Source of the DNA: Rickettsiaceae bacterium
Lineage (GTDB): Bacteria > Pseudomonadota > Alphaproteobacteria > Rickettsiales > Rickettsiaceae
Length of the DNA: 53,580 nucleotides
Assembly (NCBI GenBank): GCA_029266475.1
Contig: JAQSWU010000005.1
Location: 1-53,580, forward strand
Direction of reading: 5' to 3'
Shown: piece after piece, positions 34,221-42,526 of the stretch
Layout: every line of letters begins with the position of its first letter
How positions within the stretch are numbered: the stretch's first letter is position 1
Program-made: the position numbers and the translations under genes
Notes under the pieces: model-generated
The model's database searches: none
What the model saw: only the letters and a program-made list of their open reading frames with translations
Told to the model about the DNA's origin: nothing

Positions 34221-35480
34221 TTACTTATCGTATTTATACACGAATTTCTTTATTTCTTTAACGATAAACTCCCTGAATTTGGAGCCACTAAACACGCCGT
34301 AATGGCCAACGCCTTCTTGCAAATAATAATGTTTTTTGCTTTCAGCTATACCGTCACATAGTTTTAATGCGGCCTTAGTTTGGCCAACTGCTGCAATGTC
34401 ATCTCTTTCGCCTTCTATACCGAGTAGAGCTGTTTTTGTAATCGCTGATAGGTCTACCTTGCGGTCTCTTGAGACGAGTTTTCCTGTGGCTAAAGAAAAT
34501 TCTTGAAATACTTCTTTAATCGTTTGCAGATAGAACTCTGCGGGCAAATCCATTACTGACAAATATTCATCATAGAATTTTATTTGAGTTTGGGCTTTAT
34601 GTTCAGCGTCATTAACTAAGTTTTTATATAATTCAATATGTGAATCGATGTGTCTTTCTAGATTCATTCCTATAAATCCTGCGAGTTGTAAAAATCCTGG
34701 GTAAACAGGCCGCATAAATCCTGGGTAATTAAATGGGACTCTTGTAATTACAGAAGTCTTGAACCAATCTATACTTTTACCGGTTGCAAAGGCATTCACA
34801 GAAGTTGGATTTTTCCTTGCGTCAATAGGGCCACCCATTAAAATCATTGATCTTGGTGTTTTTAAATTATTCTCTGCCGACATAATTGCAACAGCCGCAA
34901 GAACAGGCACAGTTGGCTGACATACTGCCATAACATGCGTCCTGGCACCTAAAAATTCGATAAATTCAATAACATAATCTATATTGTCATCCATGTCGAA
35001 GTTCCCCTGGGATAAAGGCACTTGGCTTGCGTCAATCCAGTCTGTAATATATACATCGAAGAATGGTAAGCAATCCTGAACCGTGCCTTTAAGTAAGGTG
35101 GCATGATGGCCAGCAAGTGGAGCAACAATTAGTAATTTTGGCTGTTTTTTATAATCTTTTTTTTCAAAATGGATTAAGTCACAAAATGGTTTGTGAAGAA
35201 CGGTGCTTTGACTTACTTTAATTTTTTGTCCATCGATTTCTACTGATCTTATACCAAACTCTGGTTTATGGTATGTACGGGTTATACGTTCAGCTATTTC
35301 AAGGGCCGCTTTGTAGCTATTGCTAAAATGAGTTTCATAGAAGGGGTTCAAATCATTCTCCATCCACTCTAAAGAAGCTTTTATCGCATGCCTAATTGGA
35401 GACATTTGGAACCTTGTCGATTCTACCATATAATATAATGGATTAAAGTCATATGGCTCTAATCTGTTGAACTCAAACAT
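34221..35480 (-). CDS. phaZ: Intracellular polyhydroxyalkanoate depolymerase
   Basis: PhaZ breaks down stored polyhydroxybutyrate inside the cell. The 419-residue alpha/beta-hydrolase starts MFEFNRLEPYDFNPLYYMVE and has the catalytic Cys187 in AVCQPTVPVLAA. This CQP motif, in place of a GxSxG lipase box, marks the intracellular family. The catalytic His is in EGVGHYGVFSG near the end. With phaB nearby this shows PHB turnover capacity, although the synthase is not in the window. Identification is firm. Confidence 0.93.
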   Translation of the reverse strand: MFEFNRLEPYDFNPLYYMVESTRFQMSPIRHAIKASLEWMENDLNPFYETHFSNSYKAALEIAERITRTYHKPEFGIRSVEIDGQKIKVSQSTVLHKPFCDLIHFEKKDYKKQPKLLIVAPLAGHHATLLKGTVQDCLPFFDVYITDWIDASQVPLSQGNFDMDDNIDYVIEFIEFLGARTHVMAVCQPTVPVLAAVAIMSAENNLKTPRSMILMGGPIDARKNPTSVNAFATGKSIDWFKTSVITRVPFNYPGFMRPVYPGFLQLAGFIGMNLERHIDSHIELYKNLVNDAEHKAQTQIKFYDEYLSVMDLPAEFYLQTIKEVFQEFSLATGKLVSRDRKVDLSAITKTALLGIEGERDDIAAVGQTKAALKLCDGIAESKKHYYLQEGVGHYGVFSGSKFREFIVKEIKKFVYKYDK

Positions 35481-35838
35481 ATAATACCTATTTTATATTA
35501 ATGCTAAAATAATAACCAATATTAGTTAATATTGTGTTAATACCGATAAATAATAATATTTATTCAAGTATTGCGGTGTAAACCAAGCAGAAAGCATAGC
35601 AACAGCTACCTATCTAATTAAAAATTAAGCCTTAGAATTTTGCTATAACAATTTTAGGATAAAAATAGCAATATTATTAAAGCGCAAGATAAATAGCCTT
35701 TATATCCATAGGTATCATTAAAAAAATTATTAAAAATTATCTGGCGAACAAAGTTTTAAATCAAAATGATAATTGGATACTAGAAACTTAAGTACCAGAT
35801 TACGCATTAAAACTGTATTTAACTTTCCCTCGTAGCTA
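35481..35838. other. AT-rich gene-free region
   Basis: I see no ORF, RNA gene, repeat from the families described here or convincing terminator between phaZ and the DUF2945 gene. The region presumably holds the phaZ promoter. Confidence 0.4.
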
Positions 35839-36051
35839 TTATTCGAGTTCAGAATGTAATTTGAGAACAACTGTGCCATCTTTCTGCCTTATAACGTAAG
35901 CGGGATTATCCTCAGTTCCATTCCTTGTAACTTTAGTGCCCTTGATAACACGAATAACTGATTCAAAGAAAACTTCTTCGATTACACCATGCGCTATACC
36001 TTGTCCCCATTTCCAGGAGACAGGGCTGCCGATACTATGAACTTTAGACAT
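35839..36051 (-). CDS. DUF2945 (hypervirulence-associated TUDP domain) protein
   Basis: The 70-residue protein matches the small DUF2945 family: GSPVSWKWGQGIAHGVIEEV, then a basic segment KGTKVTRNGTEDNPAYVIRQ and DGTVVLKLHSEL. Its function is unknown; the name TUDP comes from a fungal virulence-associated domain. It starts directly after the stop of the ferritin-like gene, so the two are co-transcribed. Confidence 0.85.
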   Translation of the reverse strand: MSKVHSIGSPVSWKWGQGIAHGVIEEVFFESVIRVIKGTKVTRNGTEDNPAYVIRQKDGTVVLKLHSELE

Positions 36052-36498
36052 TTAAAGCCCTAAAGTTTTGTCAAACCAAGCTTTGTGGCGCTTTTCATCG
36101 GCAAAAGCACGTGCTACAAAATCTTTAGCATCTGGCCAAATATCATCATAGTCAGCCATTCTATCATATGCGGCGTTTGTATCAATTTCGTTACTACGCA
36201 TCGCGCGGAGAATAGCTTCATCGCTGATGAGGTTACCAAGCATTACTTTACCTTTGGTAAGCCATTGTTTGCCGCTTGGGCCTTTAGGCGCTGTTTCATC
36301 GTGATTTTCAACAAGTTTTGTTAGTTCTTTGATATGCCTTTCATGGTCAGCTAAAAATTCTTGTAATTGCTTTACGTAAACTTGATTTTCAAGCCTATTT
36401 ATCGCAGCCTCATATGCTTCTTTAGCATCATATTCTAGCTCTATTAAATCTAATACAGCACTTGTGAATGTGGTTTGTAAACCTACTAATGTAACCAT
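36052..36498 (-). CDS. Ferritin-like DUF2383 protein
   Basis: The 148-residue all-helical protein matches the DUF2383 ferritin-like four-helix family. Helices are near 3-30, 33-66, 84-106 and 108-145. Candidate carboxylate and His ligands include Glu18/Glu20, EFLADHERHIKELTK (46-60) and ADEKRHKAWF (131-140). Bacterial members are induced by stress and may bind iron or act in redox defence; a metal site here is inferred. AGGGAGG lies just upstream of the start. It forms an operon with the DUF2945 gene. Confidence 0.78.
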   Translation of the reverse strand: MVTLVGLQTTFTSAVLDLIELEYDAKEAYEAAINRLENQVYVKQLQEFLADHERHIKELTKLVENHDETAPKGPSGKQWLTKGKVMLGNLISDEAILRAMRSNEIDTNAAYDRMADYDDIWPDAKDFVARAFADEKRHKAWFDKTLGL

Positions 36499-36760
36499 TA
36501 TATCCTCCCTGATTAAATGATTGAGTTAAACCTAAAAAACTGGAGTAAAATGCCTTAGTAGCTTTTTTGAAGCCTTAGTTAGTTGTATATTTTTACTCCC
36601 TTTAATAAAACTATAAAACTATATTAAAATGAGATCAATTATTTTTTACAATTAATTTTAGTAATGCCAATTCAATAGAGAGGCTTTGGAATTTATACAT
36701 TAACTTTTAGTTAACATATTTTTGTTAAACTTGATAGTGAATAAATTTATGGAGCGAATA

Positions 36761-38296
36761 ATGCCTAAAAATGATGAAAACCTATTTTCTTATTCGGATG
36801 AAGAGATAAAAAAGATAGTTGAAGGTATTGATGAATATATCGGTATTAAAAATTTGAATTCATATCCTCTGTCAAATATTGCAAGTAAGGAAGAGCTAGA
36901 GCAAAAAATGATTGAGATAAGGGATTTATTTAAACAAGGTGGCTATCCCAGAGGCGTAGATGAAATGATATATGCCAACGTTAATAATTATGTGGGTTTT
37001 GCTGTTGGGCCTATGGCCGATTTAATTGATTCCTATAAGAAAAAAGATTACGATAAGTTTGAAGGCATCTTAAGAAAGAACAAAGATATAAACACAGTAT
37101 TGACGCTAGACTATATATTAGCACGAGAGTATGATGAAAAGGCTTTGAAGCTACTACTAAAGTGTATCCCTAGCTCTGATTTGACCCAAACCGTAATTTC
37201 AGAGGGCGGGATTGAAGCGATAAATTTCTACCTTGGTTTAAAAGGAAAAGAAAGTCTGGTATCGAAGGAACTTGATTTGTCCATAGAGGCTATTCAAAAT
37301 TATCATCAAAATGCTATTGAAACATTGAAAAAAGATTGGGCTAGATGTCCTCAGCCTTCGGATAAACTTAAAGAAATGGCAAAAATTGGTATAGATTATT
37401 ATACTTCCTCAAAAGAGAAAATAGATTTTCTGATTGATTTAAGAGAAAGTATAACTAATATGCTTGACGGTGCATCAATCAGTGAGGTGCTAAAAAACTC
37501 TAATAACAATTGTTACAGACATTGTTCCGCTTTAGCAGAAGCAATTAAAGAAAGTGGTATTACTGCTAGACAATTTTTATCTGTAATTGATGTTTATGAT
37601 CCTAAATTATCACAGCAAAAGTTGCAAGCCATCGAAGACCTTGGGCTACATCTATGCAAGGATGAGAAGAGTAAGAGCAACTTACAAAAGCTTATGTATA
37701 ATGCTTGGCTTTCAAATGACAATGTTGCAGCACAGTACCAAAATTATTGCAAACAAGTAGCTGAGCAAGCGTTCAATGAAGCGATTAAAAGCCCTGAAGC
37801 GAAACCATTAATTAAAAATATGCGTCAAGAGATTATAGGCGCACTAGTTGCAACTATACAGTCGGATAAAGGGTTGAAGAAGGCTTATATAAAAAACCTA
37901 AGGGGTGAGCTGGGTAAAGGTTCAGAGCAACAAAATGCCCTCAATAAAGATTCTTTAGCTAAGCAGTTATCAGGAATAATAGAAAGCACTGCTAAAGAAG
38001 GAAAGTTCACTAGTAATCTTCAAAACCTTCGCAAGCCTAGTAAAAACCTCAAAAGATTTGAAAAAAGGGAAAGTGGTAAGGTTGGTTTTATTGAAAGGGT
38101 TGTTCATAGAGTAAAGAAATTTTTGATTAAATCCTACAATAAAGATAAACTGATAAGCGAGGTAAATAAGGTGAAACAAAAGCTGGGGCCTTTTAAAGAA
38201 ACTGTTGCAACGAAGAGCAAAGAAATGGTTAACCAAACTTTTGCTGAGAAAGTAAAGCAAGGAAGGAAAAATAATTTAAACAATAGGAGTATTTAA
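36761..38296 (+). CDS. Unknown 511-residue helical protein
   Basis: I do not recognise this protein. It is largely helical and rich in Lys, Glu and Ile, with a basic Lys-rich C-terminal tail (about 420-511). There is no signal peptide or membrane segment. Residues about 85-125 (FAVGPMADLIDSYKKKDYDK, then NKDINTVLTLDYILAREYDE) have a faint ankyrin-like or helical-repeat rhythm, too weak to name. I chose the ATG at 36761 because GGAG lies 7 bases upstream; the frame extends to a TTG at 36722. The neighbour is an ankyrin/F-box-like gene, which suggests a host-directed protein, but this is a guess. Confidence 0.6.
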   Translation: MPKNDENLFSYSDEEIKKIVEGIDEYIGIKNLNSYPLSNIASKEELEQKMIEIRDLFKQGGYPRGVDEMIYANVNNYVGFAVGPMADLIDSYKKKDYDKFEGILRKNKDINTVLTLDYILAREYDEKALKLLLKCIPSSDLTQTVISEGGIEAINFYLGLKGKESLVSKELDLSIEAIQNYHQNAIETLKKDWARCPQPSDKLKEMAKIGIDYYTSSKEKIDFLIDLRESITNMLDGASISEVLKNSNNNCYRHCSALAEAIKESGITARQFLSVIDVYDPKLSQQKLQAIEDLGLHLCKDEKSKSNLQKLMYNAWLSNDNVAAQYQNYCKQVAEQAFNEAIKSPEAKPLIKNMRQEIIGALVATIQSDKGLKKAYIKNLRGELGKGSEQQNALNKDSLAKQLSGIIESTAKEGKFTSNLQNLRKPSKNLKRFEKRESGKVGFIERVVHRVKKFLIKSYNKDKLISEVNKVKQKLGPFKETVATKSKEMVNQTFAEKVKQGRKNNLNNRSI

Positions 38297-38410
38297 GTAT
38301 ATTTGTTTTACTTAAAGAATTGGAGTGGTAGTAGCTTATATTTACGTAGGCTGTGAAAGCTCAGCACCTTTGAAACGACAGATTTTTACAGTCTAGAGGG
38401 TGGTTCATTA

Positions 38411-38465
38411 AGTCTTCAACTAGAGGTTGTAATTTTTGACCCCCCCCCCTATTTTTTTCAAACTT
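38411..38465 (+). repeat. A-run/G-run repeat (plus-strand peptide)
   Basis: C10 (38440-38449), TA, T7 (38452-38458): the reverse complement of the core seen near 20594. Read forward it gives LEVVIFDPPPLFFSNFRK, closely like KLKLKVVFFYPPPLFF near 20689. Confidence 0.7.
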
Positions 38466-38504
38466 TCGTAAAAAATAATATAACAGTTAATGAATTAACA
38501 TATA

Positions 38505-38565
38505 TTACAAAGCTTCAACCTAAAGTAGTAATTTTTTGACCCCCCTATATTTTTTGCTATTATTT
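38505..38565 (+). repeat. A-run/G-run repeat, second plus-strand copy
   Basis: C6 (38540-38545) followed by TATATTTTTT. The upstream flank (AGCTTCAACCTAAAGTAGT) matches the other copies. It reads KLQPKVVIF then a stop; shifted by one base it continues FDPPIFFAIILIFRK, consistent with frame decay at the T-run. Confidence 0.65.
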
Positions 38566-38879
38566 TAATTTTTCGAAAAACCTCCAGCCGGCTTGCGCCA
38601 TCCTGCCTATCATATATTATCCTCTATTAGAAATTGCATTTGACGGAATATCCCCCCATTTCTCGTGGGGAGCCAAACTTGCTACTATCAAACCTCTTCA
38701 TAAAAAAGAAACAGATTCTTTATTGTTACCAATTTTTTCCTATAAGCATAATAGATGAAAAAAGCCCTGGACTAAGGGTAGAGGAGGGGAAATCTTATAC
38801 GGACTGGCTAAAAAATTATTATATTTTTCCCAGTAACAACTTTATAACTATGATTTAAACCAAATTAAAGAGGAAAATT

Positions 38880-40562
38880 ATGCATGATTTTATTAAAGCA
38901 GCTAAAGAAGGTAACCTTGCAACTGTTCAATACTATATTAGTCAAAATATTGATATTGATATTAACGATGAAGATGGCTGGACAGCTTTAATGTTCGCTG
39001 CAAGAAAGGGGCATTTAGACATCGTAAAGGTTCTTATAGAATATGGTGGTGATATTAATAAGGCAGATAAATATCGCTGGACAGCTTTAATGATCGCCGC
39101 AGAAAGGGGCCATTTAAACATCGTAAAGGTGCTTATAAAAAATGATGCTCACATTAATGGGGCAAATAAGGATGACTGGACAGCTTTAATGATCGCCGCA
39201 GAAAGGGGCCATTTAAACATCGTAAAGGTGCTTATAAAAAATGGCGCTCATATTAATGGGGCAAATAATTATGGATGTACAGCTTTAATGGTGGCTGCAG
39301 ATAAAGGGCATTTAAACATCGTAAAGGTGCTTATAGAAAAAGATGCTCATATTAATGGGGCAAATAAGCATGGCTGGACAGCTTTAATATTTGCTGCAGG
39401 TAAGGGGCATTTAGATATCGTAAAGGTGCTTATAGAAAATGGCGCTGATATTAATAAGGCAGATATAAAGGGATCGACGGCTTTGATAGTGGCTGTAAGG
39501 AATGATAAATTTGATGTTGTAAAAGAGCTTATAACAAAGGGAGCAGATATAAATAAAGCCACAAATTCTGGCAAAACAGCGTTGATGGAGTCTGCAGAGA
39601 GGGGGTATTTAGACATTATAAAAAAGTTTATTGCGCATGAAGCCATAATTAATGCTACAGATCGTAGTGGCTTTACGGCTTTAATGTGGGCTACAATGAG
39701 AAAGCATTCAGGAGTTGTAAAAGAGCTTATTGTAAAGGGAGCGGAGATTAATCAAGTATGTTCTGCTTATGGCGATACAGCACTAATTAAAGCTGGATAT
39801 TATGGGTGCAGAGAATCGTTAATCGAGCTGGTAAACGCAGGAAGTGATTTACTACTCATTACCAAAGAGGAAGGCTTAAGTAATATAGTATTATATAAGC
39901 TCTTAAGAGAGGCTTTTGATAAATTCAATATGCTAGTAGTAGAACGCTATTCTGAATTAAATACAGTTGCAAAACTTGAATTGCTACGAGCATTCAACTT
40001 TATGCAAGATAACTACGAGACGTTCAGCAAATACTATTCAATAGAAGAGATTAAGCGGATAAAGGCTTCCCTTGAAGGAGAGAAGTCTCTAGAAAAGTTT
40101 ATGGATATAAGCTCATTAGACAGCAGAAAACTGGATACTATGCATAAGCTTATAGATAAACTTAAGCAACTGAAGCATATTTCAAAGTTTAAGACTAGAT
40201 ACGAAACAGAAGGTATAAACATAGACGAAGTTGCAATCTATAAAATGTATATTCATGCTAAAAATATAGCTAACGTAGGCTACCAGGATTTTACTAAGAA
40301 TATTAAGCGAAATATCAAAGCATTTTTAGGCGAAGACGATAAAACTCAAGCGCAGGAAAACTCTGAAACCAGCAAAATAAAGCTGCTTAATCTACCGAAT
40401 GAAATACTTGCTAAAATATTTCTTGATGTTTTTATAGCGAATAAGCTGCAAAAAGATAACTCTGATAATGAGAGCATATTATTATGCGCAACTGACTATG
40501 TTTATGAGATTTACACGGTAAAGCATGATATAGAGGAGCTCGGCGTGATATTACATTCGTAA
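38880..40562 (+). CDS. Ankyrin-repeat protein with C-terminal F-box-like motif
   Basis: The 560-residue protein has nine or ten ankyrin repeats of the consensus DGWTALMFAARKGHLDIVKV between residues 4 and 325, then a helical region (326-495). Near the C-terminus, LLNLPNEILAKIFLDV (502-517) has the L-P-x-E-I-x-x-x-I-F spacing of an F-box core. Ankyrin repeats followed by an F-box-like or PRANC segment are known from effectors of Orientia and of poxviruses, where they tie host targets to SCF ubiquitin ligase. The motif is inferred from its spacing. AGAGGAAA lies just upstream of the ATG. The repeat units are recently duplicated at DNA level. Confidence 0.85.
   Translation: MHDFIKAAKEGNLATVQYYISQNIDIDINDEDGWTALMFAARKGHLDIVKVLIEYGGDINKADKYRWTALMIAAERGHLNIVKVLIKNDAHINGANKDDWTALMIAAERGHLNIVKVLIKNGAHINGANNYGCTALMVAADKGHLNIVKVLIEKDAHINGANKHGWTALIFAAGKGHLDIVKVLIENGADINKADIKGSTALIVAVRNDKFDVVKELITKGADINKATNSGKTALMESAERGYLDIIKKFIAHEAIINATDRSGFTALMWATMRKHSGVVKELIVKGAEINQVCSAYGDTALIKAGYYGCRESLIELVNAGSDLLLITKEEGLSNIVLYKLLREAFDKFNMLVVERYSELNTVAKLELLRAFNFMQDNYETFSKYYSIEEIKRIKASLEGEKSLEKFMDISSLDSRKLDTMHKLIDKLKQLKHISKFKTRYETEGINIDEVAIYKMYIHAKNIANVGYQDFTKNIKRNIKAFLGEDDKTQAQENSETSKIKLLNLPNEILAKIFLDVFIANKLQKDNSDNESILLCATDYVYEIYTVKHDIEELGVILHS
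39077..39243 (+). repeat. Near-identical 99-bp ankyrin units
   Basis: Bases 39077-39144 recur exactly at 39176-39243, a period of 99 bp (33 codons), including all synonymous positions. Further units downstream differ progressively. The pattern shows recent unit duplication or gene conversion inside the ankyrin array. Confidence 0.9.
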
Positions 40563-41005
40563 ATTTGATTTAAGGACCGTATTCCTTCGTTTGTCTGGTG
40601 GGTTTCTAAGCTATTGTTTTTACTTGTATTTTATAACATGCGAATTTGCATATTTTTAGTTATAGTAAATTTATTTAAAGTGTGGTACGTCGTCATTCCT
40701 CGCTTACGTATTACTCATACGCTGCGCTCGTTATTCTAGTACCACAACTCAACTAATTTCACTATATAAGTCTGGAAACCCGCTTTCTCTCGTTCTAAAT
40801 TCCAGACATTTTATAAAACATAATATTATTGAAAACCTGATTACAGCTAGCATTGCTATAGGACTGAACGGATACTAAGGACCCTCGTTGATGCTTGCCT
40901 GATAACCAGCTATCAATTGGCCTCTAGACCAATGCACCTAAAAGGTCACTTCAGCTAAAATCACTATATAATATACCGCATATGCCAAAAAATATAAAAA
41001 TTAAT
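40563..41005. other. Gene-free region holding the MITE
   Basis: Besides the MITE at 40661-40766 there is an inverted pair GTCTGGAA (40770-40777) / TTCCAGAC (40800-40807) directly beside it. Near 40880-40940 a minus-strand stretch recalls a tRNA D-arm but lacks other tRNA features. No gene is supported. Confidence 0.5.
40661..40766. mobile_element. 106-bp palindromic MITE, copy 1
   Basis: The ends (40661-40688 and 40739-40766) are 28-base terminal inverted repeats matching at 22 of 28 positions; the left end begins TATAGTAAATTTATTTAAAG. The centre is also self-complementary (CGTAT/ATACG at its tip), so the whole element folds as one hairpin. It has no ORF. TA at both outer ends fits a TA target duplication of IS630/Tc1-mariner-type elements. 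An almost identical copy is at 49582-49688. Confidence 0.85.
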
Positions 41006-42328
41006 TTAACTGCATCCAACGCAGATATATCGGAAGCCTTGCTGTTCAATTTTTTGCTTATTTAAAATATTTCTAAGGTCAATTATCAGTTTTTCCTTTA
41101 AAACATCATATAGGGTGCTATAGTCAAATTCAGCAAATTCTGCCCATTCGGTTAAAATTAAGACACAATCAGCGCCATTTGCAGCATCTCTAATTGAAGA
41201 GGCGTAATTAACTCCACTAAGAATCTCTTTTGCATTCTCCATACCTTCAGGGTCATATGCTTTAATATGAGCTTTGCGTTCAACAAGAAGCTTTACTATC
41301 TCTATCGCAGGACTTGATCTAACATCATCTGTATTTGCCTTAAAAGTAAGCCCAAGCACAGCAATAGTTTTATCTTGTAGGTTTCCTCCGGTCGTTCTAT
41401 TATTCAAGTCTCCTCTCAGTGCTCTAATAATCTTCTCGACCATTAAATGTTTGCGCTTTTCATTAGAAGCAATAACGGCCTCAATTATTCCGCATGGCTC
41501 ATTTAAGTGTTTAGCAAGGTAGGCAATGGCTAGAATGTCTTTAGGAAAGCACGAACCACCAAATCCAGGGCCAGCTTTAAGGTGTCTGCTACCTATTCTC
41601 TTATCAAGCCCCATACCATAAGCAAGATCCTCAATATTACCACCAATATCTTCGCATAGATTAGCCATTTCATTTATGAAGCCAATCTTTAGTGCTAGGA
41701 AAGAGTTAGAGGCATATTTGATTAACTCCGCACTAGTTGTGTCCGTCTCAACTATTCTAACCCCTTTATCGAGTAAGGGCTTATATATTGCTCTCATTAC
41801 CAAGGCTGATGATTCAGATGATGTACCTATGACAATTCGATCAGGATTTATAAAATCATCTATAGCTTGACCTTCTCTTAAGAATTCAGGGTTTGAAACT
41901 ATTTGATTTTTAAGATTTTTCCTTATTAAATATTCTTGAATATTTTTAGCAGTACCTGGCGGTACTGTAGATTTTATAACTATTATTTGATGCTCATGTA
42001 TAAATTCGCATAAATTGTCTATAGCTGCATAAACAAAGGATAAATCAGCGCTTCCATCAACAGCTGAAGGAGTGCCGACAGCTATGAATATCGCATCTTG
42101 CTGCTTTATTGTAGAATCAATGTTTTGCGAGAATTTAAGATTTTTATTTAAAAGGTTCTTTTTAAGTATTTCTTCAAGACCAGGTTCAAAGATTGGGGTT
42201 TCACCCATTTCAAGTTTCTTTATTTTTTCCTGGTCATAATCTATACAGGTTACCTCATGACCTAAATCGGCAAATATAGATCCTGAAACGAGTCCAACAT
42301 AACCTGCGCCTATAAAACTTATTTTCAT
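41006..42328 (-). CDS. UDP-glucose 6-dehydrogenase
   Basis: The enzyme oxidises UDP-glucose twice with NAD to UDP-glucuronate, a precursor of acidic surface polysaccharides. The 440-residue protein has the Rossmann motif GAGYVG (7-12), ESTVPPGT-like KSTVPPGT (119-126), NPEFLREGQA (146-155) and the catalytic Cys260 in GPGFGGSCFPKD. The length is normal. The gene stands alone, with no glycosyltransferase cluster nearby. UDP-N-acetyl sugar dehydrogenases are related, but the motif set favours Ugd. Confidence 0.92.
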   Translation of the reverse strand: MKISFIGAGYVGLVSGSIFADLGHEVTCIDYDQEKIKKLEMGETPIFEPGLEEILKKNLLNKNLKFSQNIDSTIKQQDAIFIAVGTPSAVDGSADLSFVYAAIDNLCEFIHEHQIIVIKSTVPPGTAKNIQEYLIRKNLKNQIVSNPEFLREGQAIDDFINPDRIVIGTSSESSALVMRAIYKPLLDKGVRIVETDTTSAELIKYASNSFLALKIGFINEMANLCEDIGGNIEDLAYGMGLDKRIGSRHLKAGPGFGGSCFPKDILAIAYLAKHLNEPCGIIEAVIASNEKRKHLMVEKIIRALRGDLNNRTTGGNLQDKTIAVLGLTFKANTDDVRSSPAIEIVKLLVERKAHIKAYDPEGMENAKEILSGVNYASSIRDAANGADCVLILTEWAEFAEFDYSTLYDVLKEKLIIDLRNILNKQKIEQQGFRYICVGCS

Positions 42329-42526
42329 AAATGAACCTTTTTAATCATAAGTTGCCTATTTAGCTTAACGTTCAATTTGTATCTTCTTACTATATAAATT
42401 ACAATAATCAGAACTAATTGATTACATTAAGCGTCTTTTAGTCATAATATTGCTTTTAATCTTTGATTTCTCTTATTGTAAGCCGTTATAATGAATATAT
42501 TGATAAACTACCCAAAAGTTAAGTAG

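Larger units (their letters stand above)
38297..38879. other. Gene-free gap with two A/G-run repeats
   Basis: No convincing gene lies here. A TTTAAGTA/TACTTAAA hairpin (38292-38316) overlaps the previous stop. Two copies of the A-run/G-run repeat occur on the opposite strand to those near 20.5 kb. A 74-codon frame at 38634 has no ribosome site and is not accepted. Confidence 0.55.

Noticed and set aside
38440-38449. G-quadruplex-type regulatory element
   Set aside because: Only a single G-run (C10 on this strand) is present; four closely spaced G-runs needed for a quadruplex are lacking, so it is treated as part of the repeat family.
38634-38858. Forward 74-codon frame upstream of the ankyrin/F-box-like gene
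   Set aside because: It has no ribosome site, uses an uncommon start, and its peptide has no protein-like pattern; it overlaps repeat-rich DNA.
40880-40940. Minus-strand tRNA-like stretch
   Set aside because: GGTCTAGAGGCC resembles a tRNA-Glu D-arm, but there is no T-arm motif, no proper 7-base anticodon loop and no acceptor pairing; chance or a decayed gene.
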